DNA from: Acidobacteriota bacterium
GTDB lineage: Bacteria; Acidobacteriota; Blastocatellia; Pyrinomonadales; Pyrinomonadaceae
Length of the DNA stretch: 64,000 nucleotides
Assembly: GCA_016718135.1 (NCBI GenBank)
Contig: JADKEF010000008.1
Span: 1-64,000, forward strand
Direction of reading: 5' to 3'
Positions 54,001 to 62,457 of the stretch are shown here, one piece after another. Position numbers and translations under genes: made by a program. The notes beneath the pieces were generated by a model. That model searched no databases, was not told the origin of the DNA, and saw nothing but the letters and a program-made list of their open reading frames with translations. How positions within the stretch are numbered: the first letter of the stretch is position 1; each line of letters begins with the position of its first letter.

Positions 54001-54161
54001 GCGAATACGTAGCCGACGAGATATGTGAACCAACTGCTAAACAGCAGGCCGCAAAGAAACGCCGATGCCAAGCGGTGCGGGATCGAGAGAAACGGCAAAA
54101 ACCGCCGGCCGATCGCATCGCCGAGCGCAACCATGAGGAGCAGATAGACTATTGCAAGCAC
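51057..54161 (-). CDS. DUF2298/YYY-type membrane protein with C-terminal NHL propeller
   Basis: A 1034-residue protein. N-terminal ~300 residues and a later ~220 hold many membrane helices. Features of the DUF2298 (Chlor_Arch_YYY) group: NIAFGHHQYPDFGSTVSIMQ, FPTEYPHFSGDRIRYHFLFY. A hydrophilic Glu/Lys insert (about 305-395, VAELKAKKPKKDKNSQMAGE) splits the helices. Residues ~770-1020 are NHL repeats closely resembling those of the next gene (PRGIAVDAAGNLFVADTANS, EPNGVVIDTSGNIYVSDAKL, GPRDLAIGPNKLVYVIDQGG). Probably a GT-C-fold transferase; substrate unknown. Confidence 0.78.
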   Translation of the reverse strand: MLAIVYLLLMVALGDAIGRRFLPFLSIPHRLASAFLCGLLFSSWFTYLVGYVFAESASPMFWANAVFFAVSIALIYFLNRGTERACPSTTIDSSETEFTHWDWTVVGIFFVVGLWMMFRTFTIEDGNIAFGHHQYPDFGSTVSIMQSFAYGSNFPTEYPHFSGDRIRYHFLFYFQAGNLEYLGLNPAAANNVLSVFSLTSLLMLVMTMGTLLFRSRVAGRIGAALFFFHGSLAFIPFLIANPSTAAVMDKLSKMTMYLNSGFPYRGEDWGVWSQNVFLNQRHFTSSIAIFLLVLIFLYIRNREKAEATVASQTEFAPLQEASVTEQEPVAELKAKKPKKDKNSQMAGEERVEEEPPIAEETAVDVEDESESEAEPIANKKAESVTAPSTSSFDQYLPYIFAGILLGLLPMWNGPVYLTAAVILAPFLLLFPLRKELIITGITAAILGLPQVIYLTSGLRPAGYSMFRWGFVIDHAGFFDVLYYTFFTFGFKWVLIAIALYFASGLQRRFLAAAFMVFPLTYCFRFSEEVLANHKFLNIWLIIANVFVAFALVKLWNLKSGSSTIPARLAALVLGLLITIGGAIDLVPVWNSYFVKMKYVDDPLVEWARANTAPRSLFLSQKYINHQLLLAGRRLFYGDPYYAWSTGYDTSVREALVKRMFETRDANELFSLLKENKIDYVAIDDMIRNNPAFITRVNEDIVAKHFPLVFNDDKKEYANIKIYKVPDQLGAVDPTTVVLPEAKAAPAEGTVFQATEGSQPGQLWRPRGIAVDAAGNLFVADTANSRIQKFDASGKFLATYGERGDMAGQMQEPNGVVIDTSGNIYVSDAKLHKLLRFKSEGQFEKEWTGPTSGRFYGPRDLAIGPNKLVYVIDQGGTRICKLDPATDSWTTWGSGGSAEGEFNEPTGIAIGSNSVFVADANNDRVQVFDLEGKFLRQFPVAAWERTSGNFPDVEFDETSKTIYVSSGRTNEILVFDLNGALVDSLRPSESFSLANPSAMAIQRTKSERKLLVLNTGSSNVASYPLSTPLEAKNTK

Positions 54162-54290
54162 GATAAGATTCTACTTTAAGACGAAAATCGTTGCCAATGC
54201 GCGCGGTGCTCTAAACCCTCGAGTTGGTATGCTAACTTGTAAAGAAGTTTGAGCGAGATCGAGAATTTTTACTTCTAGGACAGATTCCAA

Positions 54291-55565
54291 ATGCTGATCG
54301 ACCTGTCACCGCTTCGTGCATCGAGAGACTACAGACTGCTTTTCTTTGGTCAGCTCGTGTCGTTCTTCGGCTCGATGATGACTTTCATCGTCGTGCCGTG
54401 GCAGATGTATCAATTGACTCAGTCGTCGGCGATGGTTGGGTATATTTATCTTGCTGAATTTGTGCCAATGGTCTGTCTGGCCTTTGTCGGCGGGGCTCTG
54501 GCCGACTTTCTCGACAAGAGAAAGATGCTTAGGATGACCGAGATCGGGCAGACACTGCTGACGGCCGTACTGCTGCTCAATTCGCTGCTACCGACGCCGC
54601 AGATCTGGGTGCTTTTCGTGGTGGTGGCCGCTCACGCGGGACTTGCCGCTCTGCAGCGGCCTGCTTTCGAATCATTTATTCAAAAGGTCATCCCAACCGA
54701 AATGATGTCGGCCGTAATGGCGTTGAATTCGGTTCGATTTAGTATTGGCATGATCGTCGGCCCGGCTGTTGCAGGTGTGATCGCTACCCAATTGAGTGCG
54801 TCAGTTGCATACGCGATTGACCTCGCAACATTTACTGCATCGCTCATTGCAGTATTTATGCTGCGATTCGTGCCGCCGCCGGAAAATGCGGAAAAGCCGA
54901 GCTTTCAGTCGATCAAGAAGGCCTGGAAATATGCATTCTCACGGCAAGAGCTTGTCGGAACATATTTTATTGATATCGCAGCAATGTTTTTCGCATTTCC
55001 GCAGGCGTTGTATCCAGCTCTTGCCGTCGTGTATGGCGAAAAGTATGTTGGCTTCTTTCCGGCGGCCATTGCCGTGGGTGCATTGTCGGCGAGCCTGACA
55101 TCCGGGTGGACTAAGAACGTGCATAGGCACGGGCTGATGGTCACTATTGCAGCCGTGCTGTGGGGAGTCGCGATCTTGTTTTTTGGTTTTGTCGATAGTT
55201 TGGTTCCCGCGTTGATCTTCCTCGTTGCGGCGGGTTTCTTTGATATGATATCGGGCATTTTTCGCGGTGCGATCTGGAATCAGACGATCCCAAATTTCCT
55301 TCGCGGACGCCTCGCCAGTATCGAAATGATGAGCTACTTGACCGGTCCAATGCTCGGGAGTGCGAAAATGGGCATCGTCGCGGAAAAATTTGGAGTGAAT
55401 TCGGCTCTCATCTCAGGCGGTGCATTGTGTATCATCGCAGTTATCGGAGCCGCACTGTTCCTGCCCAAATTTGCCGCCTACGACGGCCGCGAGGGCATCA
55501 AACAACGTGAGATCGAAGAAGCCGAGCGGGCAGAAATGGCGCGAGTCTCGGAGGCAGATTTTTAG
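54291..55565 (+). CDS. MFS transporter, EntS/MFS_3-like exporter
   Basis: A 424-residue twelve-helix transporter. SPLRASRDYRLLFFGQLVSF and FVGGALADFLDKRKMLRMTE (MFS signature loop 2-3) fit the MFS_3 group that includes enterobactin exporter EntS. RPAFESFIQKVIPTEMMSAV and SGIFRGAIWNQTIPNFLRGR are further group features. Substrate unknown. It stands alone between the glycan genes and a hairpin repeat. Confidence 0.9.
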   Translation: MLIDLSPLRASRDYRLLFFGQLVSFFGSMMTFIVVPWQMYQLTQSSAMVGYIYLAEFVPMVCLAFVGGALADFLDKRKMLRMTEIGQTLLTAVLLLNSLLPTPQIWVLFVVVAAHAGLAALQRPAFESFIQKVIPTEMMSAVMALNSVRFSIGMIVGPAVAGVIATQLSASVAYAIDLATFTASLIAVFMLRFVPPPENAEKPSFQSIKKAWKYAFSRQELVGTYFIDIAAMFFAFPQALYPALAVVYGEKYVGFFPAAIAVGALSASLTSGWTKNVHRHGLMVTIAAVLWGVAILFFGFVDSLVPALIFLVAAGFFDMISGIFRGAIWNQTIPNFLRGRLASIEMMSYLTGPMLGSAKMGIVAEKFGVNSALISGGALCIIAVIGAALFLPKFAAYDGREGIKQREIEEAERAEMARVSEADF

Positions 55566-55569
55566 CTAC

Positions 55570-55645
55570 AGGGTACACAGAGATCACTAAGTAGTTTTTA
55601 ATTCAACTTTCCTCTGTGCCGCCTGTGTTCTCTGTGGCAAAATCT
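55570..55645. repeat. Intergenic hairpin of ACACAGAG/CTCTGTG words
   Basis: ACAGGGTACACAGAGATCAC on the left faces CTCTGTGCCGCCTGTG and TCTCTGTGG on the right, between the MFS gene and the DUF2695 gene. Confidence 0.7.
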
Positions 55646-55649
55646 TCCT

Positions 55650-55955
55650 ATGCCAATTGTACGAAAACGCGAGATCGAGAATCTCGAACAGCTTAGTGGT
55701 GAAGAATTGCAGACTTTTCTTGACAGCCTACCTGCCGGACAGATGACGATAAGCCGAATGCTCGATTTTATCGAGGACGAACTCTATGAGAAAACGTGCG
55801 ACCATCATTTGATGTATGCGATGAAATTCATGATGGACAACCGGCTCGACTTTCCGCGGCTCACCTCCTGGTTAAACGAGAATGGCGGTTATTGCGACTG
55901 CAAGGTAATGGATGAGATCGCACCTATTTGGCGTAATAAATTTGGAGATGACTAG
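55650..55955 (+). CDS. DUF2695-like small protein
   Basis: A 101-residue cytosolic protein. The C-terminal part CDHHLMYAMKFMMDNRLDFP then WLNENGGYCDCKVMDEIAP matches the DUF2695 pattern, in which a CDH and a GGYCDC element suggest metal binding. N-terminal helices (ENLEQLSGEELQTFLDSLPA). Function unknown. The GerMN gene starts one base after its stop. Confidence 0.75.
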   Translation: MPIVRKREIENLEQLSGEELQTFLDSLPAGQMTISRMLDFIEDELYEKTCDHHLMYAMKFMMDNRLDFPRLTSWLNENGGYCDCKVMDEIAPIWRNKFGDD

Positions 55956-55956
55956 T

Positions 55957-56490
55957 ATGAATATGAAATATTTTGTATTGACCCTGGTGATGCTGATGTT
56001 TGCATGTTCAGCTTACGGCCAGAATACGAAGACCACCACAATCAAAGTATATTTCTCTAACGAGAAGCTAAATCCGAACATCGAGGACTGTAACAAGGTC
56101 TATCCGGTGACCCGGAAGATACCGAAAACCACCGCGATCGCAAAAGCAGCCCTAGAAGAAATGTTCAAGGGCGTTACCAAGGAAGAAGAAGCCAAAGGCT
56201 ACGGCAGCATTCCGGCGGCTGAATCAAACGGCATCCTCAAGAGCATCAACGTCAAGAATGGTGCGGCGTATGTGAACTTCACAAAGCTCATTCTCGAACA
56301 AATGGGCAACGCTACAACCAGTTGCGGCGGCGGTCAATACTTCGGCATGATCGAAAAAACCCTGACTCAGTTTCCGACGATCAAAAAGGTCTATTACGCG
56401 GTCGAGGGCGATACCAACGAATTTTACGAATGGGTTCAAGTCGGCGAATGTCCGTACAAAAAGCACTGCGCTAAGAGCAATTTCAAGTAG
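55957..56490 (+). CDS. Secreted GerMN-domain protein
   Basis: A 177-residue protein starting MNMKYFVLTLVMLMFACSAY; signal peptide with a possible lipobox (MFACS). GerMN fold: TTTIKVYFSNEKLNPNIEDC, VYPVTRKIPKTTAIAKAALE, EMFKGVTKEEEAKGYGSIPA, AYVNFTKLILEQMG and VYYAVEGDTNEFYEWVQVGE. The domain occurs in spore germination GerM and in many non-sporulating bacteria, where it is probably a cell-wall binding module. Three or four Cys could make disulfides. Co-transcription with the DUF2695 gene is likely. Confidence 0.85.
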   Translation: MNMKYFVLTLVMLMFACSAYGQNTKTTTIKVYFSNEKLNPNIEDCNKVYPVTRKIPKTTAIAKAALEEMFKGVTKEEEAKGYGSIPAAESNGILKSINVKNGAAYVNFTKLILEQMGNATTSCGGGQYFGMIEKTLTQFPTIKKVYYAVEGDTNEFYEWVQVGECPYKKHCAKSNFK

Positions 56491-56495
56491 ATGAT

Positions 56496-59324
56496 CTATT
56501 TCAAATAAGTTTTCAAGTACTTTCCGGTAAACGAGCCGTCGATCTTTGCAACGGCCTCGGGCGTACCCATCGCGACGATCTCGCCGCCGCCGATGCCGCC
56601 TTCGGGGCCGAGGTCGATGACCCAGTCGGCGGTTTTGATGACGTCCATGTTGTGCTCGATGACGAGGATGCTGCCGCCGTTGTCGATCAGGGCACGGAAG
56701 GCTAGCAGGAGTTTGTTGATGTCCTCGAAGTGAAGCCCGGTCGTGGGCTCGTCGAAGATGAAGAGCGTTTTCGACGTTGTCTTCTGAACGAGGTGCGAGG
56801 CGAGCTTTACGCGTTGAGCTTCGCCGCCGCTGAGAGTGGTCGCCGACTGGCCGAGACGAAGATAGCCGAGGCCGACTGCGTCGAGGACCTTTAGGCGTGA
56901 GACTATCTTCGCAACATCTTTGAAGAATAATATCGCCTCGCGGATCGTCATCTGCAGAGCTTCGTGAATATTCTTGCCTTTATATTTCACGTCGAGGATA
57001 TCTTGCTTGAACCGCATCCCGCGACAATCCTCACACGTCAGTTCCACATCCGCCAGAAACTGCATCTCAATAGTCACTGTTCCGGAACCTTGGCAAATCT
57101 CACAACGCCCACCCGGAACGTTGAACGAAAAGTGCGACGCATTAAAGCCTTTCGTCTTTGCACCGTTTGTTCCCGCAAAGACCTCGCGGATCGCGTCGTA
57201 GGCTTTGATGTACGTAACAGGATTCGAACGCGGCGTTCGGCCGATCGGTGATTGATCGACGAGGATGATGTCATCGATATTCTCGCCGCCTTTGATGTCT
57301 TTGAAAAAGCCAACGTGCGAGTTCCACTCGCCGCGTTTCTTTTTCAAACCCGCGTACAGAATATCGTGTACAAGTGTCGATTTGCCGGAGCCCGAAACGC
57401 CGGTAACGCAGACGAGCATATCGAGCGGGATCTTGACCGAAACATATTTCAGATTATGTTCGCGTGCTCCGATGATCTCGATCTTGTCTTTGCCTGCTTT
57501 GCGACGTTTCTGCGGAACCTTGATCTCGGCGTCGCCGCGTAAGTATTTGGCGGTGAGAGACTTATCGCTTTTTAGCAGCTGTTTGAAATTACCTTCGAAG
57601 ACGAGTTCGCCACCGAATTCGCCCGCGTTTACACCGATGTCGATGATGTGGTCGGCGGCACGCATTGATTCTTCGTCATGCTCGACTACGATCACGGTAT
57701 TGCCGATGTCGCGGAGGTTTTCGAGGATCTTGATAAGCCGGGAATTGTCCCGCGGATGCAGGCCGATGCTGGGTTCGTCGAGAACGTACAGAGTACCGAC
57801 GAGCAGGGAACCGAGATTGGTCGCGAGCTGAATGCGTTGAGCCTCGCCGCCCGAGAGCGTTGCTGCGAGGCGGCCGAGCGTTAGATAATCGAGGCCGACC
57901 TCGACGAGGAATTTTAGGCGACGGCGAATCTCGAGCAGGAGTTTGTCAGCGATCTGAGCACGCTCAACGTCGAGTTCAAGCTTCTCAAAGAATTCGTGAG
58001 CCACGCTGATCGACATCTCGACGATCTCAGGTAACGAACGCATTCCGATCTTTACGTCTCGTGCTTCTTGACGTAAACGCTGTCCATCGCATGCCGGACA
58101 TTTTGTGTAGCCACGGTATTTGGCAAGGAAGACACGGACATGGAGCTTGTATTTTTTGGTTTCGAGAAACTCGAAAAATCCTTTGAGTCCACGCCATCCT
58201 TCATCTCCGTAGATGATGCAGTTCTGCTGAAAATCGGGCAGGTCGGCGAAAGGCTCGGTCATGTCGATATTCGCCGCCGCGGCATACTTCACCAACTCTT
58301 TCTGCGCCCAGGCGTGAGTTGGCTTGGTAAAAGGCTCGATCGCTCCTTGCTTTAGAGACAGTAGCGGATTCGGAATAACTAGGCCGTAATCAATGCCGAT
58401 CGTATTGCCAAAACCCTGACATGTCGGGCACGCACCGAAAGGCGAATTGAAGCTGAAAAGATGCGGCTCGGGCTCTTCGTAACGAGTGCCGTCGTATTTG
58501 CAGACGAATCGGTCGGAAAATTTGAGGTGCTGACGGTCCGTCGGTTCGATCACAGCCGCGTGTCCCTCGCGAAAACAGATCTCAAGCGAATCAACCAATC
58601 GCTGCCGGATATCGGGCTCAGCCTTCAAGCGGTCGATCAGGACGAAAGTGTTATCAAAATCATCGAAAGGATAATCTTCTGGCCGCGAAAGCTCGATCAT
58701 CTCGCCGTCGCGGAACAGCCGTGAAAACCCTTGCTGAAGCAGCGAGATCAGGAAAGCAGTTGTGCTGAGATCTTTGACCGAAGCTTTTGGTTTACCTTTC
58801 CTTGCCGTACGAACCAAAGCACGCGAAACCTCTTCCTGTATCGGAAACAGAACGTAGAATCTGGTGCCTTCTGCCAACTCTGCCAGAATCTCATCGGCCG
58901 CCGACTCGGGCGAATCCTTTTTCACCTCGCGGCCGCAGACGTGACATATCGTCGTCCCGGCACGGGCAAACAGCAACCGCAGATAGTCGTAGATCTCGGT
59001 CTGCGTGGCGACGGTCGAGCGTGGATTCTTGGTCGAGTTTTTCTGCCTGATCGCGATCGCCGGGGCAATGCCGACGATCTCATCGACATCGGGTTTGTCC
59101 ATGCGTTCGAGGAACTGTCGGGCGTAGGCTGAGAGCGATTCGACGTAGCGGCGTTGGCCTTCGGCATACAGTGTGTCGAATGCGAGCGAAGATTTGCCGG
59201 AACCAGAAACGCCCGTAATGACCGTTAGCTTGTTGATGGGGAGCGAGACGGAGATGTTCTTGAGATTATGTGTGCGGGCACCGCGTACTTCGATCTGTTC
59301 TTCTTTTGATCTTGCAGCCTGCAT
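56496..59324 (-). CDS. uvrA: Excinuclease ABC subunit A
   Basis: A 942-residue damage sensor of nucleotide excision repair. Two ABC ATPase halves: Walker A GVSGSGKSSLAFDTL and GVSGSGKSTLVHDI, signature LSGGEAQRIQLA and LSGGEAQRVKLA, Walker B VLDEPSIGLHPRD and IFDEPTTGLHFED. Zinc-finger cysteines include CHVCGREV, CPTCQGFG, CPACDGQ and CEICQGSG. Full length, no frameshifts. uvrB and uvrC are not in the window. Upstream 80 bases have no clear promoter or SOS box. Confidence 0.98.
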   Translation of the reverse strand: MQAARSKEEQIEVRGARTHNLKNISVSLPINKLTVITGVSGSGKSSLAFDTLYAEGQRRYVESLSAYARQFLERMDKPDVDEIVGIAPAIAIRQKNSTKNPRSTVATQTEIYDYLRLLFARAGTTICHVCGREVKKDSPESAADEILAELAEGTRFYVLFPIQEEVSRALVRTARKGKPKASVKDLSTTAFLISLLQQGFSRLFRDGEMIELSRPEDYPFDDFDNTFVLIDRLKAEPDIRQRLVDSLEICFREGHAAVIEPTDRQHLKFSDRFVCKYDGTRYEEPEPHLFSFNSPFGACPTCQGFGNTIGIDYGLVIPNPLLSLKQGAIEPFTKPTHAWAQKELVKYAAAANIDMTEPFADLPDFQQNCIIYGDEGWRGLKGFFEFLETKKYKLHVRVFLAKYRGYTKCPACDGQRLRQEARDVKIGMRSLPEIVEMSISVAHEFFEKLELDVERAQIADKLLLEIRRRLKFLVEVGLDYLTLGRLAATLSGGEAQRIQLATNLGSLLVGTLYVLDEPSIGLHPRDNSRLIKILENLRDIGNTVIVVEHDEESMRAADHIIDIGVNAGEFGGELVFEGNFKQLLKSDKSLTAKYLRGDAEIKVPQKRRKAGKDKIEIIGAREHNLKYVSVKIPLDMLVCVTGVSGSGKSTLVHDILYAGLKKKRGEWNSHVGFFKDIKGGENIDDIILVDQSPIGRTPRSNPVTYIKAYDAIREVFAGTNGAKTKGFNASHFSFNVPGGRCEICQGSGTVTIEMQFLADVELTCEDCRGMRFKQDILDVKYKGKNIHEALQMTIREAILFFKDVAKIVSRLKVLDAVGLGYLRLGQSATTLSGGEAQRVKLASHLVQKTTSKTLFIFDEPTTGLHFEDINKLLLAFRALIDNGGSILVIEHNMDVIKTADWVIDLGPEGGIGGGEIVAMGTPEAVAKIDGSFTGKYLKTYLK

Positions 59325-59405
59325 AGGATGGAATTGCGCTATACGCGCAAGAGATTAGTTTAACAGATGAAACGCAGTCGCTAAACTGTGCCATCACCTT
59401 ACTGT

Positions 59406-60404
59406 CTATTTTTTGGTCGTGGGTGATTTGAATTTGCGATGCGGGGTCATCTGCTGGCTCATCCGAACGCGGGTGAAGGCAAAAACCGGCGAATAGCTTT
59501 GCGGGCGGATCTCGGGGTTTGAAGGCACGGCAACTGTCCAATTGCCTTGTTTGGCGTCGATGGTGAGTGAGAGGCTTAATTCCCCTTTCTTGACGGCAAA
59601 CGGCTCAAACGGATAGATGCCGACGCCCCAACTCTGCGACTTTCGCGAATCCATCTGGATCTTTTCGGTGAAGTAATGACGGTTGAATGTGGCGATCGCA
59701 TTGACCTTTGATAGGTCCTCGAGTTTCCACGATGCGGTCAGGTTTGCCAGCGGCGGAGGGGTGTCGATATTGCGAAAATCGATGTCGACTAGCGGCACGG
59801 GCTCGCCGAGATACTGGGCCCGATTTTTTTCGACTGCCGTGAGATTGATCGGATAGTTGAGCTGTACTGACCTCAAAAAATCAGTGCCAAAATCGAGCGT
59901 GGCCGGAACATCGTCCGAGCGGAGATGCACCGGCGCGGCAAAGCTGATCAACCGATGCGGCATAAGGACGCCGTCTGCGGCCAAAAATCTTGTTCTCAGA
60001 TCGATGAACGACTTTATCGTCTCTGCTCCCATCGCGTCGCCGCCGAAGAGTTCGCTGACGATCACGTCAAACTTACCTTTGATCTTCACATCATCCGATC
60101 TGCCGTGGATGATCTCGATCTTATTCGCAACGCCGTTCTCCTGAGCGTGTTTGTAGATGAAGGGAATGAGAGCTTCCTCGATCTCGACCGCGACGACGCG
60201 TTTGGCTCCCAATTTTGCAGCAAGGATGGCCCAGATCCCGCTACCGGCTCCGATGTCTAGGAAACTCGTCTCCTCATTGACGACCTGCTTGATCGCCTTG
60301 GCCAAAAGCCTGTTGCGCACGGCGTCACCGAGCATCAGCCGGTGATATTGCAGGACGCCGGGCATGTGCGCGGCAAATTTTTCGTCACGTTCTTTCTTTT
60401 TCAT
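59406..60404 (-). CDS. Protein arginine methyltransferase-like SAM enzyme
   Basis: A 332-residue protein. Starts MKKKERDEKFAAHMPGVLQY. RLMLGDAVRNRLLAKAI is the PRMT-like helix (YHRxMLxDxxR), SFLDIGAGSGIWAILAAKLG the SAM loop, VVAVEIEEALIPF the acidic loop, IIHGRSDDVKIKGKFDVIVS then ELFGGDAMGAE the double-Glu-like loop. The C-terminal beta-barrel (LMPHRLISFAAPVHLRSDDV to MDSRKSQSWGVGIYPFEPFA) is like the eukaryotic PRMT dimer barrel. Bacterial PRMT-like proteins are uncommon; substrate unknown. Confidence 0.75.
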   Translation of the reverse strand: MKKKERDEKFAAHMPGVLQYHRLMLGDAVRNRLLAKAIKQVVNEETSFLDIGAGSGIWAILAAKLGAKRVVAVEIEEALIPFIYKHAQENGVANKIEIIHGRSDDVKIKGKFDVIVSELFGGDAMGAETIKSFIDLRTRFLAADGVLMPHRLISFAAPVHLRSDDVPATLDFGTDFLRSVQLNYPINLTAVEKNRAQYLGEPVPLVDIDFRNIDTPPPLANLTASWKLEDLSKVNAIATFNRHYFTEKIQMDSRKSQSWGVGIYPFEPFAVKKGELSLSLTIDAKQGNWTVAVPSNPEIRPQSYSPVFAFTRVRMSQQMTPHRKFKSPTTKK

Positions 60405-60410
60405 GTGAAG

Positions 60411-60476
60411 TTCAGAGTGCAGGCTTTAGCCTGTTCTTAGCCACGGTAGAGAACAAGCTGAAGCTTGCACTCTGAA
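60411..60476. repeat. Long intergenic hairpin (27-bp arms)
   Basis: The left arm 60411-60437 (TTCAGAGTGCAGGCTTTAGC...) and right arm 60450-60476 (...GAAGCTTGCACTCTGAA) pair at 24 of 27 positions around a 12-base loop. It sits between the PRMT-like gene and the small gene upstream. Confidence 0.85.
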
Positions 60477-60478
60477 CG

Positions 60479-60823
60479 CTACCATCTGACATCGTAGCGG
60501 CAAAAATTGTCTCGCCAATTTTCGGTCTCGTCACCGACCAAGACAGGTACATTCTTATGGACTGCAATGACCGTGTCGAATTCGCGTCGCAGCCGATATG
60601 TGTAGCCACTCGGCGAGCAGACGGTTAGGACGATACGCTGATCGACGATCTTGGAGACGGCGGCGGAGCGCCAATCCTTCTTCGAGCGCACGATCAGGCG
60701 GCTGCCAATCGGAAGGTCCGCGAGAGTTATTTCAATTTTGGCAGTTTTAGCGACTTTTGGCGTTTGTTGTAGATCTCCTTTGGCATCTGTACGAGATACG
60801 GATTTTTTGCGGGCTGTGCCCAA
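60479..60823 (-). CDS. Small protein overlapping the transpeptidase 3' end
   Basis: An open frame of 114 codons. The part beyond the overlap is convincing as protein (IEITLADLPIGSRLIVRSKK, SAAVSKIVDQRIVLTVCSPS, YRLRREFDTVIAVHKNVP) and suggests a compact beta-barrel. The first ~30 codons overlap the transpeptidase gene and may not be translated; a non-ATG start (ATT) near 60735 is possible. No family recognised. Confidence 0.55.
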   Translation of the reverse strand: MGTARKKSVSRTDAKGDLQQTPKVAKTAKIEITLADLPIGSRLIVRSKKDWRSAAVSKIVDQRIVLTVCSPSGYTYRLRREFDTVIAVHKNVPVLVGDETENWRDNFCRYDVRW

Positions 60824-61482
60824 GCGACTATGCGTTCGAGATTACGGCGCTCCATCGCGGTGCAGCCTGCGGTGCCGGAATTTGCGTCCTTCCAGATGTG
60901 AAGAAAAATGCACGAGCCTCGGCTCATTTCGACCGGAAATGAATTGTACGCTACGAACATGCCAAGCGCATATTGGTCGCCGATGGCTAGCATCGTTTCG
61001 GATGATTTCCAGTCGAAATTGCCTACCTGCATTCGGTTGACGATGCGGTTGTAGAAACTTGATCTCGTATCATCGACGCATTCGGTGTACTGGTCGAGCT
61101 TGGTGTATGGCAGTTCCACTGCATTCGGTTTTGTGCCGATTCCGAAGGCCGCAGTTAGCGGGAACAGCCCTGCCGGAGCATTGCCATCGCCTTCCTGCTT
61201 TATCTTTGCCATATCGATGTCCGCCGACAGCATCTCGCCCCACGCCAAGCCGTTTGCACCCACGACGACGGGAAACGACTCGCCGTCCTGTTTCCAATCG
61301 CTCTTTGCGTCTTTTCGAGCAAAGATCGCTGCTGTTCCGGTGACGCTGTCCCAGTCTTTCGTCGTCACGACGACGGCTTGGAGCGATTTTTCGAATGGAA
61401 CTTTTGCTTTCGGAGCTTCCGGGGTCTTGACCTGAGCGAAACAACAAACCGCGAGAAACAATATCGTGGAAATTATGCGCAT
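60727..61482 (-). CDS. L,D-transpeptidase (YkuD-like), secreted
   Basis: A 251-residue protein with a signal peptide (RIISTILFLAVCCFAQV). YkuD-type active site: CIFLHIWKDANSGTAGCTAM, i.e. His ... Ser-x-x-x-Cys (SGTAGC). It also has AGLFPLTAAFGIG. These enzymes cross-link peptidoglycan or attach proteins to it through meso-diaminopimelate. Located in the periplasm; ends overlapping the small gene downstream. Confidence 0.85.
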   Translation of the reverse strand: MRIISTILFLAVCCFAQVKTPEAPKAKVPFEKSLQAVVVTTKDWDSVTGTAAIFARKDAKSDWKQDGESFPVVVGANGLAWGEMLSADIDMAKIKQEGDGNAPAGLFPLTAAFGIGTKPNAVELPYTKLDQYTECVDDTRSSFYNRIVNRMQVGNFDWKSSETMLAIGDQYALGMFVAYNSFPVEMSRGSCIFLHIWKDANSGTAGCTAMERRNLERIVAWAQPAKNPYLVQMPKEIYNKRQKSLKLPKLK

Positions 61483-61490
61483 ACTAGATT

Positions 61491-61601
61491 TTTAACGCAA
61501 AGTCGGAAAGGTGCAAAGACGCAAAGGGAAGAATTAAGGAAATCGGGATACTATCCTTGTCCCGGCTTTGCATCTTTGCCTCTTCGCGTCTTTGCGTTGG
61601 A
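61491..61601. repeat. Intergenic hairpin of ACGCAAAG words
   Basis: TTTTAACGCAAAGTCGGAAA and GCAAAGACGCAAAGGGAAG on the left face CTTTGCCTCTTCGCGTCTTT on the right; word family shared with 26847-26946. Confidence 0.8.
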
Positions 61602-61606
61602 ATCTC

Positions 61607-62395
61607 TTAATCGACAAACAGCGAATCATCCGCCTTCTTGCCTTTGCTGGCATATAGCCTCACACCGACCGAGATCATGATCAGCGAGATTATGATCCAA
61701 AGGCCGACCCAGACGAGCGACGGAATGCCTGTGGCCATTGCCATGTTGGCGGCGTCGGTCGGCTGCGTGCCTGCGGCCGAGATGAAGAAGAGATCTTTGA
61801 GGCTGAAGAATGCGTTGAGCAGGCACTGGACGGCAAGAAATGCGAGTGCGAAGTTGACCCATTTCAGTGGAGCCAGCTTTGCGATCGCTGCCAAACCGAC
61901 CGCAAGAACTGCACCGGAGAATACTGTAAACACAACACTCAGGAACGTGACGTTTGCCAGCAAATTCCAAAACGGAGCCAAAAATCCGAATGCGATCGTC
62001 ATCACCGCGATCAAGCCTGCCGATGCGTACAAAGCGATCCGCGAAGACCATCCATATCTCATCCACGCGAGTAACGCAGTTCCAAACGCCGTCGTCCCGA
62101 GATAACCGGCGCTCGAAATAAACAACGCTGATATGCCCGAAACCTGCGACCAAACCGCACCACTCGCATCCGGTGAGACCGTCAGGCTCATCACCGCATT
62201 TCCCGTGATCAATGCTGCCAGAGCATGACTGCTTTCATGGATAAACGTCGCAAACAGCTGCAGCTGATAAACCACATACGCCGCCACCGGCACAAACCAC
62301 GAAACGACCCATATCCCGACGCTAACCGCTGTCGCGATCAGCAACAACGATATCTGCGGCTTGGCATTCTCGGCGATCTGATAATTCACAGGCAT
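61607..62395 (-). CDS. M50B-like membrane metallopeptidase homologue
   Basis: A 262-residue membrane protein. Start at MPVNYQIAENAKPQISLLLI with AAAGGAG upstream; an alternative TTG start five codons earlier is ignored. The HExxH zinc motif is HESSHALAALITG (FATFIHESSHALAAL), as in peptidase M50B-like proteins. About seven helices. This group lacks a clear substrate; similarity to site-2 proteases is limited to the motif. Confidence 0.78.
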   Translation of the reverse strand: MPVNYQIAENAKPQISLLLIATAVSVGIWVVSWFVPVAAYVVYQLQLFATFIHESSHALAALITGNAVMSLTVSPDASGAVWSQVSGISALFISSAGYLGTTAFGTALLAWMRYGWSSRIALYASAGLIAVMTIAFGFLAPFWNLLANVTFLSVVFTVFSGAVLAVGLAAIAKLAPLKWVNFALAFLAVQCLLNAFFSLKDLFFISAAGTQPTDAANMAMATGIPSLVWVGLWIIISLIMISVGVRLYASKGKKADDSLFVD

Positions 62396-62457
62396 AAGTA
62401 CTCCTTTCAAGGGCTACAAGCGAATACGTTTATTCTAGCTCAAAGTTCGGCCAACGG

